Shown: positions 1 through 11,457, counted from the stretch's first letter. The stretch: 64,000 nucleotides of DNA from Anthopleura xanthogrammica (GCA_964019055.1 OZ025211.1:2322135-2386134); one strand, 5' to 3'. Numbers and translations: made by a program. Notes: a model not told the origin generated them from the letters alone.

Positions 1-177
1 CAAATCCGTCGCTAGTGACAAACAGCCTTTAGAAGCAAATAAAAAAGGCGAATTAACGAGCCATGAAAACGAAAAACGACAGCGCTTTTTCTGAGGGCGT
101 TGTTGAATTGCCATGAAAAGTAAATGGCACTGTCTGCTACTGATTTTGAACTGGATAAGCAGTATAAAGTGACTAAC

Positions 178-262
178 CTGGACCTGCATTGGATGCACCA
201 ATATTGATCTCTACCAACAGTAGAATAAACTGAAAGTTGGCCATTTTCCTTGGGATCCCCAT
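178..262 (-). CDS. Lyase-A, signal-peptide exon (gene runs off left edge)
   Basis: This 85-nt coding exon is homologous to the first coding exon of the three lyase genes to the right. It begins with ATG (complement of 260-262), encodes a basic start (MGIPRK), a hydrophobic core (FILLLVEINIG) and a small-residue cleavage region ending SNAGP. It ends in phase 1 at a CAG|GTTAGT donor. A pyrimidine-rich stretch and TTTTAG lie just upstream of the ATG (complement of about 276-295), so a noncoding 5' exon is likely. Bases 1-177 are the start of the following intron. The 3.5-kb enzyme exon should lie just left of the window. Exon, intron and upstream flank are almost identical to those of Lyase-C, so this is a recent duplicate. 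Whether the missing part is intact cannot be seen. Confidence 0.75.
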
Positions 263-2128
263 CCTGTGTAACCTTCTAAAAGAAAAAAAGAACAGTCGTG
301 TTGGCCATGGTTTTCAGTTTATAGAGCGAGTTATTAGAAAGTCCGAGTTCTTGACATTGAAGTAGATGCATATCAATCATGAGAAGATTTTGAGACACAA
401 ATCAAACAAACAAACAATTACTCAGAAAAAAGTAATCAATTAAACATACAAGATACATGGGAGAAAAAAGGAGATCCGCAAAATATATATAGAATTCAGT
501 AAGAGTGTCGTTTATAATTGGTAACATATACCTACAAACTTGTCTATCTCTCTTTCAGTTGTCTTCGGTGAGAAACGTTTGGCGTCAAGTGTAAGCCAAG
601 ATGAAAGACACCACTGAATACACTGAGATGACCAGCTGTATTTGTATGCATCCCATGAACTTGGCCTCGCAAGAACATTACATCAGAACCTTGGTATATT
701 CGTCGAAAAACAAAGTGATTCAATGAACCAGACTTGGATTATAGGTTATTTCAAGACCTCAAGCGGTATCCGAGTTGAGGGAATCAGACTTCATTAGCAA
801 ATCCGGGTTGGATTGTCTATCTGTCATGAAACAACTCATTGAAGAAGAATCGCGACACATACCGGACCAGTGTCTTCATGGTGACCTCGCCTATCATAGA
901 CTTCGTAATTACGTAAACAGAGCGTTTGATTAGGGATCACGAAAGGGAACAATAAGTTTTATATCGTAATGAAATAAGAATCCACTGAAAGCAAAACAAT
1001 ACAATGAAAAAAAGGAGAAAAAGGAAAAGAAAATAGGTCTGGATACATAATGGTATTAGATAGAAAGATGTTTCGATGTTTCATTTGTCATAAAAGGACA
1101 CTATTACAAGAGGAACTTTTTAATTATCATTATTACTGAAACAAGTACAAACGTAAGAGATTATCGAATTGTATTAGCCATGTTTCATGCCAGAAAAAAG
1201 GAACATTTTCTGGCATCTAACAGTTTCCAGAGACTTTCTACCCCTTTTTCAACGTTCCTGCAAGCTAAAATGAACCTAGCTACAAAAAGCCACTATAACA
1301 AGGGCCTTACAGGTTGCTTCAGTCTTTTCTGTTCTTTAGGCCGGTTTCCACTGGTGGTCGTAAAAATTAAGTTGATTTCAACTGATTTTCTGACGTATAG
1401 ACTGATCTTTCGTAGACCACTCGTTAGCGTCATTACAGATTAATAAGTTTGGAACAAAAAGATCAAAAGAACACTTACAAACGAACAAAAACTTTGGTGT
1501 TTATAGTTGAACGAGAACAAAGTAGGGAAGACCAAGAGTGCAAAAAAAACAAGGAATAACTCAAGCAATATCTTTTAAAGAAATACTTTTAAAATTACGG
1601 TTTATGGCTCGTACAAAAAATATACAATTCCATATCCAAATGACGTGGCTCAGGATTTACGCTTAAAACACCAGTTGAAAGTTGTTTTTTTTAAGAAAGG
1701 AGAAAAACTGAACAACCCCCATCTATCTAGAAGTTCATGGAAAATGCGTGCATGACAAGAACCTATTTCTTCACCGTGCCGTGAGCAAACTGGGTGGTTG
1801 GTCTATTTATCTGTCACAAAACAAGTCATTGAAGAAGGTCTAAGCAGTGAACAGTTATCTCTGATCTTTTTCATCTCTTTTACCTGTCTGACTATCCTGC
1901 TTTCCTTAACGCACATTCTTATTTTAAAGACCTAAACATATACTCCTCTTATCGCCTCTTAAAGGGTGGTTGCATCATCGGCCATAGAGTATCATCACGA
2001 GACACAAGACACATTAACATGGATACAACTTAAATTAAGAACCGTATAACATTAAGGTAAAGATGTCTAATAATTTCCCCTCTACGATCGGAGCGGCTAT
2101 GAAGCGACCATTCTTAAGGAATTCTTTA
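263..2128. other. Spacer: Lyase-A 5' flank and Lyase-B 3' flank
   Basis: No protein gene is supported here. The stretch is nearly collinear with 15512-17630, the Lyase-C 5' flank, except that about 270 bp present in that copy (around 16360-16640) is missing near 1130. A conserved block at about 540-640 recurs upstream of each lyase gene and could be a noncoding 5' exon or promoter: its complement ends TTTGTAG|GTATAT, a possible splice donor. Confidence 0.5.
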
Positions 2129-2420
2129 CCTATAGATCTGCGTCGCATTACAACAATTACTATATTTAAACGTCAGTTAAAGACATATCTTTTTAGGTTG
2201 GCTTATTGTTAGCCACTTTCTGATTAATTATTAGTTATTATTATCATTTTCTAGAATCTTCTTCTATCATTAGACTTTTTTATTAGTTTTGATTTTTTCG
2301 CATTTTAACCTATATAATATTTTTATAAGTCGATTTTACATTTAGCATATGTTATGCGCGATTGATCATTTTTATGAATATCGCGCAATATAAGTGATTA
2401 AATATTATTATTAATTCTCA
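2129..2420 (+). mobile_element. 5'-truncated non-LTR retrotransposon (LINE) 3' end
   Basis: Compared with the matching place in the Lyase-D 3' flank (about 17634), about 290 bp is inserted between GGAATTCT and CAAATGTAGG. AATTCT is present on both sides, as a target duplication or microhomology. The insert starts by encoding a short peptide with the typical end of CR1/L2/Rex-type reverse transcriptase proteins (SLPIDLRR, then FKRQLKTYLF), then a stop, an AT-rich 3' UTR and a short ATT-repeat tail. That layout fits a severely 5'-truncated LINE insertion. The exact clade is not resolved. Confidence 0.7.
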
Positions 2421-2734
2421 AATGTAGGTTGTCGTAAAAGGATGTCCTATAGTGCATAGTAGATCATTATTATTCGACCACAGACAATTGTTTCGGTGAA
2501 TCAAAATAAATAGCAATCATTCCCTTGCTAGCCTAAAAGGCATGCCATGTTTAAGGTGTTATCAACAAAGCAGACGAAGCACACAAATAATCAGAAATCT
2601 TTTGTCAGAAACTACAACATAATAAGAATAGAATCAGAAATTAATAAAAATTTTGTTCAGGCTTTTTATTCAGTCTTAAATTTTCCATAGAAAGAATCAT
2701 TGACAAGCAGATTGAGTGCTTTACGTCTTACACT

Positions 2735-3040
2735 TCATATCTCTAATTCAAGTTCAGTTGTAAAGCCATTCAACAGATTCAAAAATTTCAACTCTCGTTT
2801 TGTTTTCGCATCAAAGGCTACATAGGTATCTTTTACGCTAGTTTTATCTTCTCCGTTTACTCTTACAACTTTAACGCTCTTCACATCTTTTCTCAATGTA
2901 ACCGTGATTTCATTTTTCTCCCCCTCTACACAAAACAATAACTTCGCGCCAACATCTCCCAAGTTAACTGGGTCGAAATAGTTGGACTTGGGTTTCCCAT
3001 TTTCAAAGTCCTTACGACTTCTTCGGGAGCAGGTCAGCGC
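2735..3040 (-). pseudogene. Lyase 3'-terminal fragment from the tandem duplication
   Basis: This encodes the last ~101 residues of the lyase, identical to the C-terminus of Lyase-B, with the same stop codon and 3' UTR. It lacks a promoter, a signal exon and the catalytic region, so it is a by-product of the 804-bp duplication. If Lyase-B transcription reads past its first poly(A) signal, this fragment would fall in the extended 3' UTR. Confidence 0.85.
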
Positions 3041-3468
3041 ATTATTATCATTTTCTAGAATCTTCTTCTATCATTAGACTTTTTTATTAGTTTTGATTTT
3101 TTCGCATTTTAACCTATATAATATTTTTATAAGTCGATTTTACATTTAGCATATGTTATGCGCGATTGATCATTTTTATGAATATCGCGCAATATAAGTG
3201 ATTAAATATTATTATTAATTCTCAAATGTAGGTTGTCGTAAAAGGATGTCCTATAGTGCATAGTAGATCATTATTATTCGACCACAGACAATTGTTTCGG
3301 TGAATCAAAATAAATAGCAATCATTCCCTTGCTAGCCTAAAAGGCATGCCATGTTTAAGGTGTTATCAACAAAGCAGACGAAGCACACAAATAATCAGAA
3401 ATCTTTTGTCAGAAACTACAACATAATAAGAATAGAATCAGAAATTAATAAAAATTTTGTTCAGGCTT

Positions 3469-3474
3469 TTTATT
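3469..3474 (-). terminator. Poly(A) signal AATAAA of Lyase-B
   Basis: The complement of TTTATT gives AATAAA about 65 nt downstream of the Lyase-B stop. It is preserved in the Lyase-D 3' flank (about 17877) and in the duplicated fragment, but altered to an ATATT-containing run in the Lyase-C copy (about 10897). Confidence 0.55.
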
Positions 3475-3538
3475 CAGTCTTAAATTTTCCATAGAAAGAA
3501 TCATTGACAAGCAGATTGAGTGCTTTACGTCTTACACT

Positions 3539-6500
3539 TCATATCTCTAATTCAAGTTCAGTTGTAAAGCCATTCAACAGATTCAAAAATTTCAACTCTC
3601 GTTTTGTTTTCGCATCAAAGGCTACATAGGTATCTTTTACGCTAGTTTTATCTTCTCCGTTTACTCTTACAACTTTAACGCTCTTCACATCTTTTCTCAA
3701 TGTAACCGTGATTTCATTTTTCTCCCCCTCTACACAAAACAATAACTTCGCGCCAACATCTCCCAAGTTAACTGGGTCGAAATAGTTGGACTTGGGTTTC
3801 CCATTTTCAAAGTCCTTACGACTTCTTCGGGAGCAGGTCAGCGCATTCGGGGATGGAACATCTTTGAACTTGATGGACGGGTCACTTATGGCCAAATGCA
3901 GCTGACTACCTTTCTCACTAGTCATGATCAAACAAGGTTTATCAACGTGTTGTACCAGACCCTGGCTTCTGGGGGGCATTGTTTGGTTTCGTCTAAAGAC
4001 TGAATAACCAACCGTTATTTTTCCATTATCATCAACTTCAACCGAGTGTACGCCTTCTCTTTTTCTTACAGTATACTGTTGAAGTAAATTTGAATCGTGT
4101 CCATTGATCAAAATGGCGTACTCGTAGTCGTTGTCAATAGAAGAGTGCTCCAGCCAGGCAGTAGCGTATCTTCCATTGGTGTCCTTTTTACCGTTGGATG
4201 TCTTTGAACTTTGTTCGGAAATTTTAATTTTGAGTCCACTTTCAGTGGTATTCTTTACAACATAAGTATTTCCACTTGTGTCCTTCAAAGTTACTTCTGC
4301 CGTGTTATTCGAGGACCAACTTTTTTTATCAAACGACACGCGTAGATCGTGAGTCGCACTGTCGACTTCGATCGTACTTGCTTCAGCAGGATCCAAAAGT
4401 TTATCTTGAAACAGAGTCGTTTGCGCGTGGTAACCGGGCGCCTTCCTTAATGTGATCCCATCACCAACGCACACAATCAAATGATCATAGAAAAAGTACG
4501 TTTTTCTGAAGCTGAAGTCCATTGTAGCGAGGGGAGAGGATTTGGATTTTATTTTATAATGGGGGAGCTCCTTAAGATCCATCCCAAACACACCATTCTT
4601 TCCGCTTAAGCTGACTCCACCTGCAAAGCCTCCGTTTAAACTGTAATATCTCGCATTATCTGTAATTATGTTGAGAAGGTCAATGTTGACAGTTGTGGCC
4701 CCAGGAACTTTTGTCCAATCCCAGCCCTCGGTCACGTCGTACTTCCTCAACGCGTCCTCGCTGTTAGAAATCTGTAACGATCCATAGCTTTGAAATACAC
4801 CAAAGACGTTCTCTTTCGCGCTGTTCTCGAAATCCCAAGTGTATTTGCCGAACCCTTTGGCAGCAACACTCCAGTCACCACGCCTATGTGTGGAAAGAGC
4901 CGCAAAATTCTTACTCCAGTGGCCACTCGGTGAAGCTTCTTCACTAAAGCCCTTGCTCATTGCCAAGGATTTCACTTTACAGAGAATGTCAATAGATCCA
5001 ATGGAGTTTAAGTAATAGATGGACGAACGGACTCTACCATTCGACAGGTACTTTTCAATGGCAGGGTCATTAACATCGAAAAGGCGAAGGAATATTTCAG
5101 CGTCCTCTTGGTGCAAGTTCGGTGTCTTTTGGTGATTATAGCTCATGTATGCGTAGGCAGGAAAGTGTTCCGAGAGGATGCTCTTCTGATACTGGGGAAA
5201 GCGTCCACAGATTCCGTTAGGAGTCGAGTACTTGACTGCTACAATTCTCAGCACGCCCAGAGCCTTTCGAAGATTTTCACTACTTGTGCTACCCAATGCA
5301 AAATTGGATCCGTCACCAAGAAGATACTTTACGAAGGCAGCCTTGTGGAGTGCCTGGGGGACGTAGGCGGAACCAAAGAACGTCATATGGTGAAATCCTG
5401 TGTGGTCGGGCTTGATCACACCGCCCAAGCCTTTGTTGATCTTCAATGTGTTTTCAAACCAAGATTTGAAACAATTCATATCGTACACTGTCTGCTTTAA
5501 TTTTTCTTTTTCCTTTTTGTCAATAGGTTTAGTTGGTCGAGGCGGTATAAGGATGATCATCAGTCTGTACAAAAGAATCGTCCTCATTCTATCTGCACTG
5601 GTCCCATCGTAACTGTACAGACAAGACGAGGGCTGATAAATCTCGTTGAAATCGTTGTACCACTTCATGGTCTTCAGAAGTCTTTTGAACAAGTTCTCGT
5701 GTTCTTTCGATCTAAGGTTGTGTCTGAGAAGAAACATTGAATGCATGAAACCAGCGCCTCCTCTATTCATCTCGTGATCCAAAGTTCCAAGACCACTGCC
5801 TGCAGCCCATCCCTCATTCTCTACATAATTCAAAAGTCGTAGAATTCTTCCAAACCGAACGTCCTTATTGAAGTCTTTGATCAACTTCTTAACTTTAGCC
5901 GTATCATTTTTACAATCTAGAACTGTACCGTCCTTTTTAAGCTTTTCTTTTAGCATATTTTGAAATTCGTTTCTCATCGGGGTATTTTTACCAGCGATGT
6001 TAGCAATTGCCTTCTGGAAAGAAGGATTAACCTTATTCAATTTTAAATTCTGGCATTCTTTATCTGCAAGGGATTCTACTTCCTTGTCCCTGCTCATCAA
6101 ATAGTACTCAAGAGAGAGCGGAAATAGGATATTTGTAAAAATGAACCCAAACCTTGTCTTGCCTTGTGGAGTGCCAACTGCATCTTCTCCGAGTTCTGAA
6201 ACTTTTGAAAAAAGTGATGGACCATTGATTACTTTATTAATTTTGTCGTGGGATAATTGAGCATACAAATCATGAGCCTCCTTGATATTTGTTTGAAGTG
6301 AATTCCAACGCTGCATTTTAAAAGTTTCACATCCATCAGTCGTTTTGAAGTACGTAAGGCTCTCATCTGTCTTAGCATACCATTCGTCTAGTCTTTCCTC
6401 AATATCGTTTATCTCATTGATTTTAGCATCCAAACCAGCATCGGGGACGTCAGTTGCTTTGGGAGTACTATACTGGGTGTATTTATCCCATCGCAGCGAC

Positions 6501-7389
6501 TGTTGCCAATAGTCTTTATCGTCGTACAAGAGTGGATGGGTATCATAATTTCGCGGGCTGCTAATACCAATCATTGGAACTTCTGGCACGATCTTATCCC
6601 TCGTCTGTTTGCGAATTTCTTTCGCAAAGCGAAACACGTCAATATATAACTTATCTTTATTATCGGTTGTAATGGTGAATTCCACTCTGTTCAACTGATT
6701 CAATGTGGTGCTTTGAAGGCCGAACTCTTTGTAACCAATCCACACAGCTCTCCATCCTTTGAAGTCAAGTATAACTTGAACAGCAGGAGTTTTCTTGGTA
6801 ACGGTTTGATTTGATTCATCATAATTTTGGAAAACTATATTCATCTTTGAGGCGGGGGTTTCTTTTATGCGGTACATCCAGAACTTGATTCCTCCCTTCT
6901 TTAACTCCTTCTCTTTTATGGTGTTTTGTGCATCGAGTTTCAGTGTAAGCGAAGGATTGTCATCCGTTGTTTTGGCGCCCCACTGCCAAAGAAGGGACTT
7001 TTTTCCACTTTTGGAGTAACCAGAAACGATTAAATGCGTCGAATTACGTTCTCCACCAGATTGGAAAATGTTTTTTTGGCTGTTGTCTTCAAAGTCAAAT
7101 TCTGAAAAGAGAATATAGCTTAAAAGTCTGGTTTTCACAAAGCAAATAAAAAAAGCGAACAAGCAAACAAAACGATAAACAAAAGCGCAAATTCTGAGGA
7201 CGTTGCTGAATTTCCATGGAAATTAAATGGCACTATCTGTTTTTGATTTTTCTGAAAACAAACGTATACTTAACCAACTGGATAAGCAGTATAAAGTGAC
7301 GAACCTGGGCCCGCATTGGTTGCACCAATATTGATCCCTACCAACAGTACGGTGAACTTCAAAATAGCCATTCCCATTGGGATCCCCAT
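3539..7389 (-). CDS. Lyase-B: secreted chondroitin sulfate ABC lyase-like enzyme (PL8), intact
   Basis: Join of 7305-7389 (signal exon, 28 codons plus 1 nt) and 3539-7101 (main exon); the intron is GT-AG, phase 1, and the 1215-codon frame is open. The protein is a predicted secreted glycosaminoglycan lyase that cleaves chondroitin/dermatan sulfate by beta-elimination. After the signal peptide come an N-terminal beta-sandwich (about 30-200, with SLLWQWGAK and LDFKGWRAVWIGY as in the Lyase_N family), an alpha/alpha toroid catalytic region (about 240-690) and C-terminal beta domains containing EGWDWTKVPGATTVNI and WLEHS, both close to bacterial chondroitinase ABC. Predicted active-site residues are His599/His600 (GFHHMTFFG), Tyr608, Arg662 (GICGRFPQ) and Glu749/750 (SEEASPSG). 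Length is near 1000-residue bacterial ABC lyases, somewhat longer. The family call is firm; the substrate is inferred. Confidence 0.88.
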
Positions 7390-9313
7390 TCTGTGTAACC
7401 TTCTAAAAGAAAAAAGAACAGTCGTGTTGGCCATGGAGTGTTCAGTTTATTGAGCGAGTTATTAGAAAATCCGAGGTTTGAAAAGGAGAAATATAGAATC
7501 CAGTAAAAGTGTCGTTTATAGTTGGTAACACGTACCTCCAAACTTATCCCGATCTCTTTCAGTTGTCTTCCGTGAGTAACGTATGGTGTCACGTGTAAGC
7601 CGGGTGATACAAATGAAACTGCACCGGATAACCAACAGTATTGGTATACATACCGTGAACTTGGCATCATAGCAGCATTACATCAAAACCTTGGTATATC
7701 CTTCCAAAAACCAAGTGATTCAAGGAACCAGACTTGGATTACAGGTTATTCTAATGCCTCAAGCGGTATCCGAGTGGAGGGACTCAGACTTTATAGAAAA
7801 TCCGGGTGGTTGGATTGTCTATCTGTCATGAAACAACTCATCGAAGAAGAACCTACACATACCGGACCAGTGTCTTCATGGTGACCTCACACTGACATTG
7901 GACTTCGTAACAACACGTTTGATTAGGCATCACAAAGAAAGAGAACGGCAAAATAAGTCTTATAATGGAATGAAATAAGAAGCCACTGGAAGCAAAACAA
8001 TAAACTGAGAAATGAAAAAGAAAAGAGGGTCAATCATGATGATATCAAATTGAAAGATGTATTGATGTTTCATTGTATATAAAAGAACACTTTTATACGA
8101 GGAACGTATTCATTATTTATATATTTTTTATCATTATTACTTTTATCATTCACCCAGGTCTTAAACGCAGTGAGATCTAAGAAATCTAAGAATCGCATCT
8201 CCATCATAATTATCATCAAAGACAATAGAGAAAGATTTTCTTTACACCCATTTTCAAAATTAACCGACTTGTGCTGACGACGTACACTTGAAAGAGTTTT
8301 CTGATGTTTTGACTGCCGTCAGTCAAATAAGCTACGGTTTGTTTTCAATCACACAAGCCAAAATTGATCTCAAATCCTGAACCTTTTGAATATTTAGGGA
8401 AGAAAGGTAAGTTTGCTTCGTTTCGCAAATACCAACCGTTACTTATTAGTTTTTTGATTGACGGCAGTCAAAAGTTCTTAAAACTGACTCTACTGAGATG
8501 ACGCGTTATCATCAGCACGGGTCGCGTAACCAAAAATACTTCAATTTCTCCTACTTTATGTTTTGTACTTCCATCATTCAATTCTGAGACGGAGAAGAGG
8601 ATGGAACAAAGCGCAATGGGTTATCGAATTGTTAGCCATGTTTGATATCAGAACAAAAGAACATTTTCATTCTAAAAATTGCCAGATTCTTTCTACCTAT
8701 ATCATCGTTCCTGCAAGCTGAAACTGAGGAACCTTGCCATAAAAAGTCTCTATAACAAGGACCTTTCAGGTTGACGAAAAAAAACAACTGAAATAGAGTA
8801 TCTGATCTTTCGCAGGCCACACGTTAGTGTCATCACAGATTAATAAATTTTGGGTGAAAAAAGATCAACAGGACACTTGCAAAGGAAGGAAAACGTTTGC
8901 GTTTATGGTAACTGAAGACAGCAAAACAAAAGAAAAGAAAAAGAAAGAAAAAGAAGAAAATGAGCAATAATATTAAGAAGCAAAGCCCAAAAGTGACCAG
9001 TGAGCAAAAGGTGGTCGGTCTGTCTATCTGTCATAAAACAAGTCATTGATGAAGGTCCGATCAATTAGCAGTTATCTTTCATCTTTTTTTATCTGTTTTA
9101 TTATCTGACTTTTTCGGGTTTTTTTTTTTAGTGCGCATTCTTTTTAAATCTCAACATATACTCCTCTTATCGCAAGGGTGATTGCATCATCCGCCATAAA
9201 GTATCATTGCTTTTTTTTTTACAGTTGAAGATACATAGATATGGAATACAATTCAAATAAAGAATCGTATAACATTACGCCCAAGGTAAAGAGGTATAAT
9301 TATTTCCCCTATA
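7390..9313. other. Spacer: Lyase-B 5' flank
   Basis: No supported coding gene. The first ~1.7 kb is a diverged copy of the 5' flank seen upstream of the other lyases. The acceptor-like TTTTAG just before the signal exon and the block around 7550-7680 are conserved. It holds one TIR element (8307-8474). The remainder is AT-rich with nothing recognised. Confidence 0.5.
8307..8474. mobile_element. Small TIR element in Lyase-B 5' flank
   Basis: The ends are inverted repeats: TTTTGACTGCCGTCAGTCAA at 8307-8326 matches the complement of 8455-8474 at 19 of 20 positions. There is no coding capacity. Related CGTC/GACGGCAGTCAAA sequence occurs near 26690 and 55380-55460, so it belongs to a repeat family found through the window. 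Confidence 0.6.
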
Positions 9314-9574
9314 CACGCATCAAGCATTCCGCGCTACTGCTCTAAGCGCATGCTCAGGGGATTAAAAAGTGAGATAATGTTTTGTAAAACATGTTATATT
9401 TTAGTTGTATTTTTCTTGTCAAACACAATTTTCATTAAATATTCAAGATCACGTACCGTTAAGCGAATTTTGAGTCAAATATACCAAAAAATTGCATATT
9501 TTACAAAATATTATCCCACTTTTTAATCCCCTGAGCATGCGCTTAGAGCAGTAGCGCGGAATGCTTGATGCGTG
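9314..9574. mobile_element. 261-bp TIR element (MITE) with TATA target duplication
   Basis: The element has long terminal inverted repeats of about 75 bp, beginning CACGCATCAAGC and nearly perfect, around an AT-rich core. It is flanked by TATA on both sides. The Lyase-D locus has the uninterrupted site (CCCCTATACGATC, about 17583), so the insertion is specific to the Lyase-C 3' flank and post-dates that duplication. A 2-bp TA target duplication with slightly longer TIRs is equally possible, which would fit a Tc1/mariner-type mobiliser. Non-autonomous. Confidence 0.8.
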
Positions 9575-9736
9575 TATACGATCAAACGGCTATGAAGCGA
9601 TCACCCTCATGGAATTCTCAAGTGGAGGTTGTCGTTAAAAGGAGGTTCTAGTGTGAAGTACATTTATTCATTATTATTCGACTACAGACAGTTGTTTCGG
9701 TAAATCAATAATATATAGATTTAGGCACTGCCTAAA

Positions 9737-10732
9737 AGCGGAGCTCCCATAAATAGTATATTTAGTGCTAAAAACGTGACAATTGTGTGACGCGGCATAA
9801 CGCTGGTTATAGCGTTACCACTTCGTTTGATTTTACCAGAATCAAAATGTCAAAATATTCATATGATTATGAAACTGGAATCTTGTTTTGACTTCGCGTG
9901 AGGTTCGCTGGCCGTCAAATATGTTTTTTCAAAGAACCAAGTCTTTTTACTAAGTCTTAGCCTTTTTTCTTGAAATGGGATCAAAAACAAAAGATCAAAG
10001 CTTCAAATATCGCTTTTTTGGTTCACAAGTATTGAAGAAAAAGATGATAAAAATCTAGAATGCAGTAAAAACGACAAACTATCCAAGTTTTTCTGACAAT
10101 GTTTGCCGAACCAACGTCCTTGGCTTGTCTGAGAGTTTCTCCAGCTAGTTTACACATTTCGTGTCGATTTTTTACGAAATATTAGTTAAAATTAATGAAT
10201 TTACCTTCTATGAAGTGTTTTCTACGGAACTGAAATATCATTCTTGCAGTATAATCAGGTTTTTCTGGTCTACAGGCCACTTTTTCTCTCACTGAAGTTT
10301 CAGTCACGAAACTTCATCTAATCGTCAGATTAAGAATCTCCCCCTCCCTTTCCGAGTTCCCTCGCTCAATCTTCTTTAGCAAGTCGCTAAAGTCGAAAAA
10401 TTGTTTTTGTTCACTTTAAGACAGACATGACTTCGACTAAACGTATTTTTCGCATTGCAAAAATAAGAAAAAATACTTCTTGATCCATCTTTGACTACAT
10501 TATTGCAATTTTTGTGTGCATTTGTGAGTAAACAAAGCGCGCGGGAGCCCTGTGCAAAGTGGTACACGGACGGACGTATGTACGTATGTATGTATGTATG
10601 TATGTATGTATGTATGTATGGACAAGATGATGACGTAATCAAGCCATGAAAAATCAACTCGATGGGTTACCATTTTTTCTTAAGTATGGTGCTCCGCTCG
10701 CGCGGGCCGAAGGCCCGCGCGGGAGCTCCGCT
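9737..10732. mobile_element. ~1-kb insertion with 12-bp TIRs, GTAT microsatellite and GC hairpin
   Basis: This sequence is absent from the matching place in the Lyase-D 3' flank. Its ends are AGCGGAGCTCCC (9737-9748) and the exact inverted complement at 10721-10732. Near the right end lie a GTAT-type microsatellite (about 10575-10620) and a very GC-rich perfect hairpin (CGCGCGGGCC / GGCCCGCGCG, about 10699-10720). No convincing protein and no clear target duplication were found. The class is unknown. A Helitron-like end was considered because of the hairpin, but the CTRR terminus is missing. Confidence 0.5.
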
Positions 10733-10930
10733 ACAAACGACGAAGACGTGGCAGCAAATTTTAGGTAGTATTAACAAAGGAAGCACACTGATAATCAGAA
10801 ATGTTTTGTCAAAACCACCAGTATGACAGCCATATCCTAATGTGCAAGATAAAAATAAACTTCAGAAAATATGAAAATACGTCTTGTTCAGGCTTTTTTA
10901 ATATTCAGTCTTCAATTCCCCATAGAGAGA

Positions 10931-11350
10931 ATGGACTACTTCGACGATGCGGCGGCCATTTTGGTAGGGGGCAAATATACAAATCTTTGTTACACTTATG
11001 GCGTCGATTTGAATTAACGTTTCACCCCTATACAACTTGACAAGAGATGAATTAAGAAAACGGGCATGAAAGAAGCACAAATAAACGAAACTCTCTATTT
11101 TATCCGACATTTTTGTTTTCTTTTGCCCCCTGGATGCCCCATAATGCATTGCAATTCAAGGTGTGAAAATAATGACTGATACTACGTAGGAAAATGAAAT
11201 GCTTGTCACTTAACCAGCATGATAGGGCCAGAGAAACCAAGGATTTGTTTTTTTCTTCATCAGATCCTACGTATTCCCCCGGCATCTCATAAAAAGTTAT
11301 TTTCATTAATTCAGATTCAAGATGGCCGCCGCATCGTCGAAGTAGTCCAT
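10931..11350. mobile_element. 420-bp TIR element in Lyase-C 3' UTR
   Basis: Perfect 29-bp terminal inverted repeats (10931-10959 and 11322-11350; outer motif ATGGACTACTTCGACGATGC). The flanks match the continuous Lyase-D sequence around 17900. It lies between the Lyase-C stop codon and its degenerate poly(A) site. A further ~75-bp insertion bounded by TAG follows at about 11360-11433. No transposase is encoded. Confidence 0.75.
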
Positions 11351-11457
11351 TTGTGACAAGTAGTGATATATTGGACATTACTTAATATGTAACTTTCATT
11401 TAGCTCTTAGATTCTTCATATTACAATCTCTAGATTGAGTGCTTTACGTCTTACAAT

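Larger units (their letters stand above)
2237..3844. repeat. 804-bp direct tandem duplication
   Basis: Bases 2237-3040 and 3041-3844 look identical wherever I compared them, with a constant 804-bp offset. The unit contains most of the LINE fragment, the Lyase-B 3' UTR and its last ~101 codons. The junction (AGGTCAGCGC followed by ATTATTATCA) shows only a 3-bp ATT overlap, as expected for a recent end-joining or replication-slippage event. An assembly artefact is the main alternative. Confidence 0.85.

Noticed and set aside
5108..5612. Plus-strand ORFs of 130 and 70 aa inside Lyase-B
   Set aside because: Antisense shadows of the lyase exon, repeated at the same place in the other copies.
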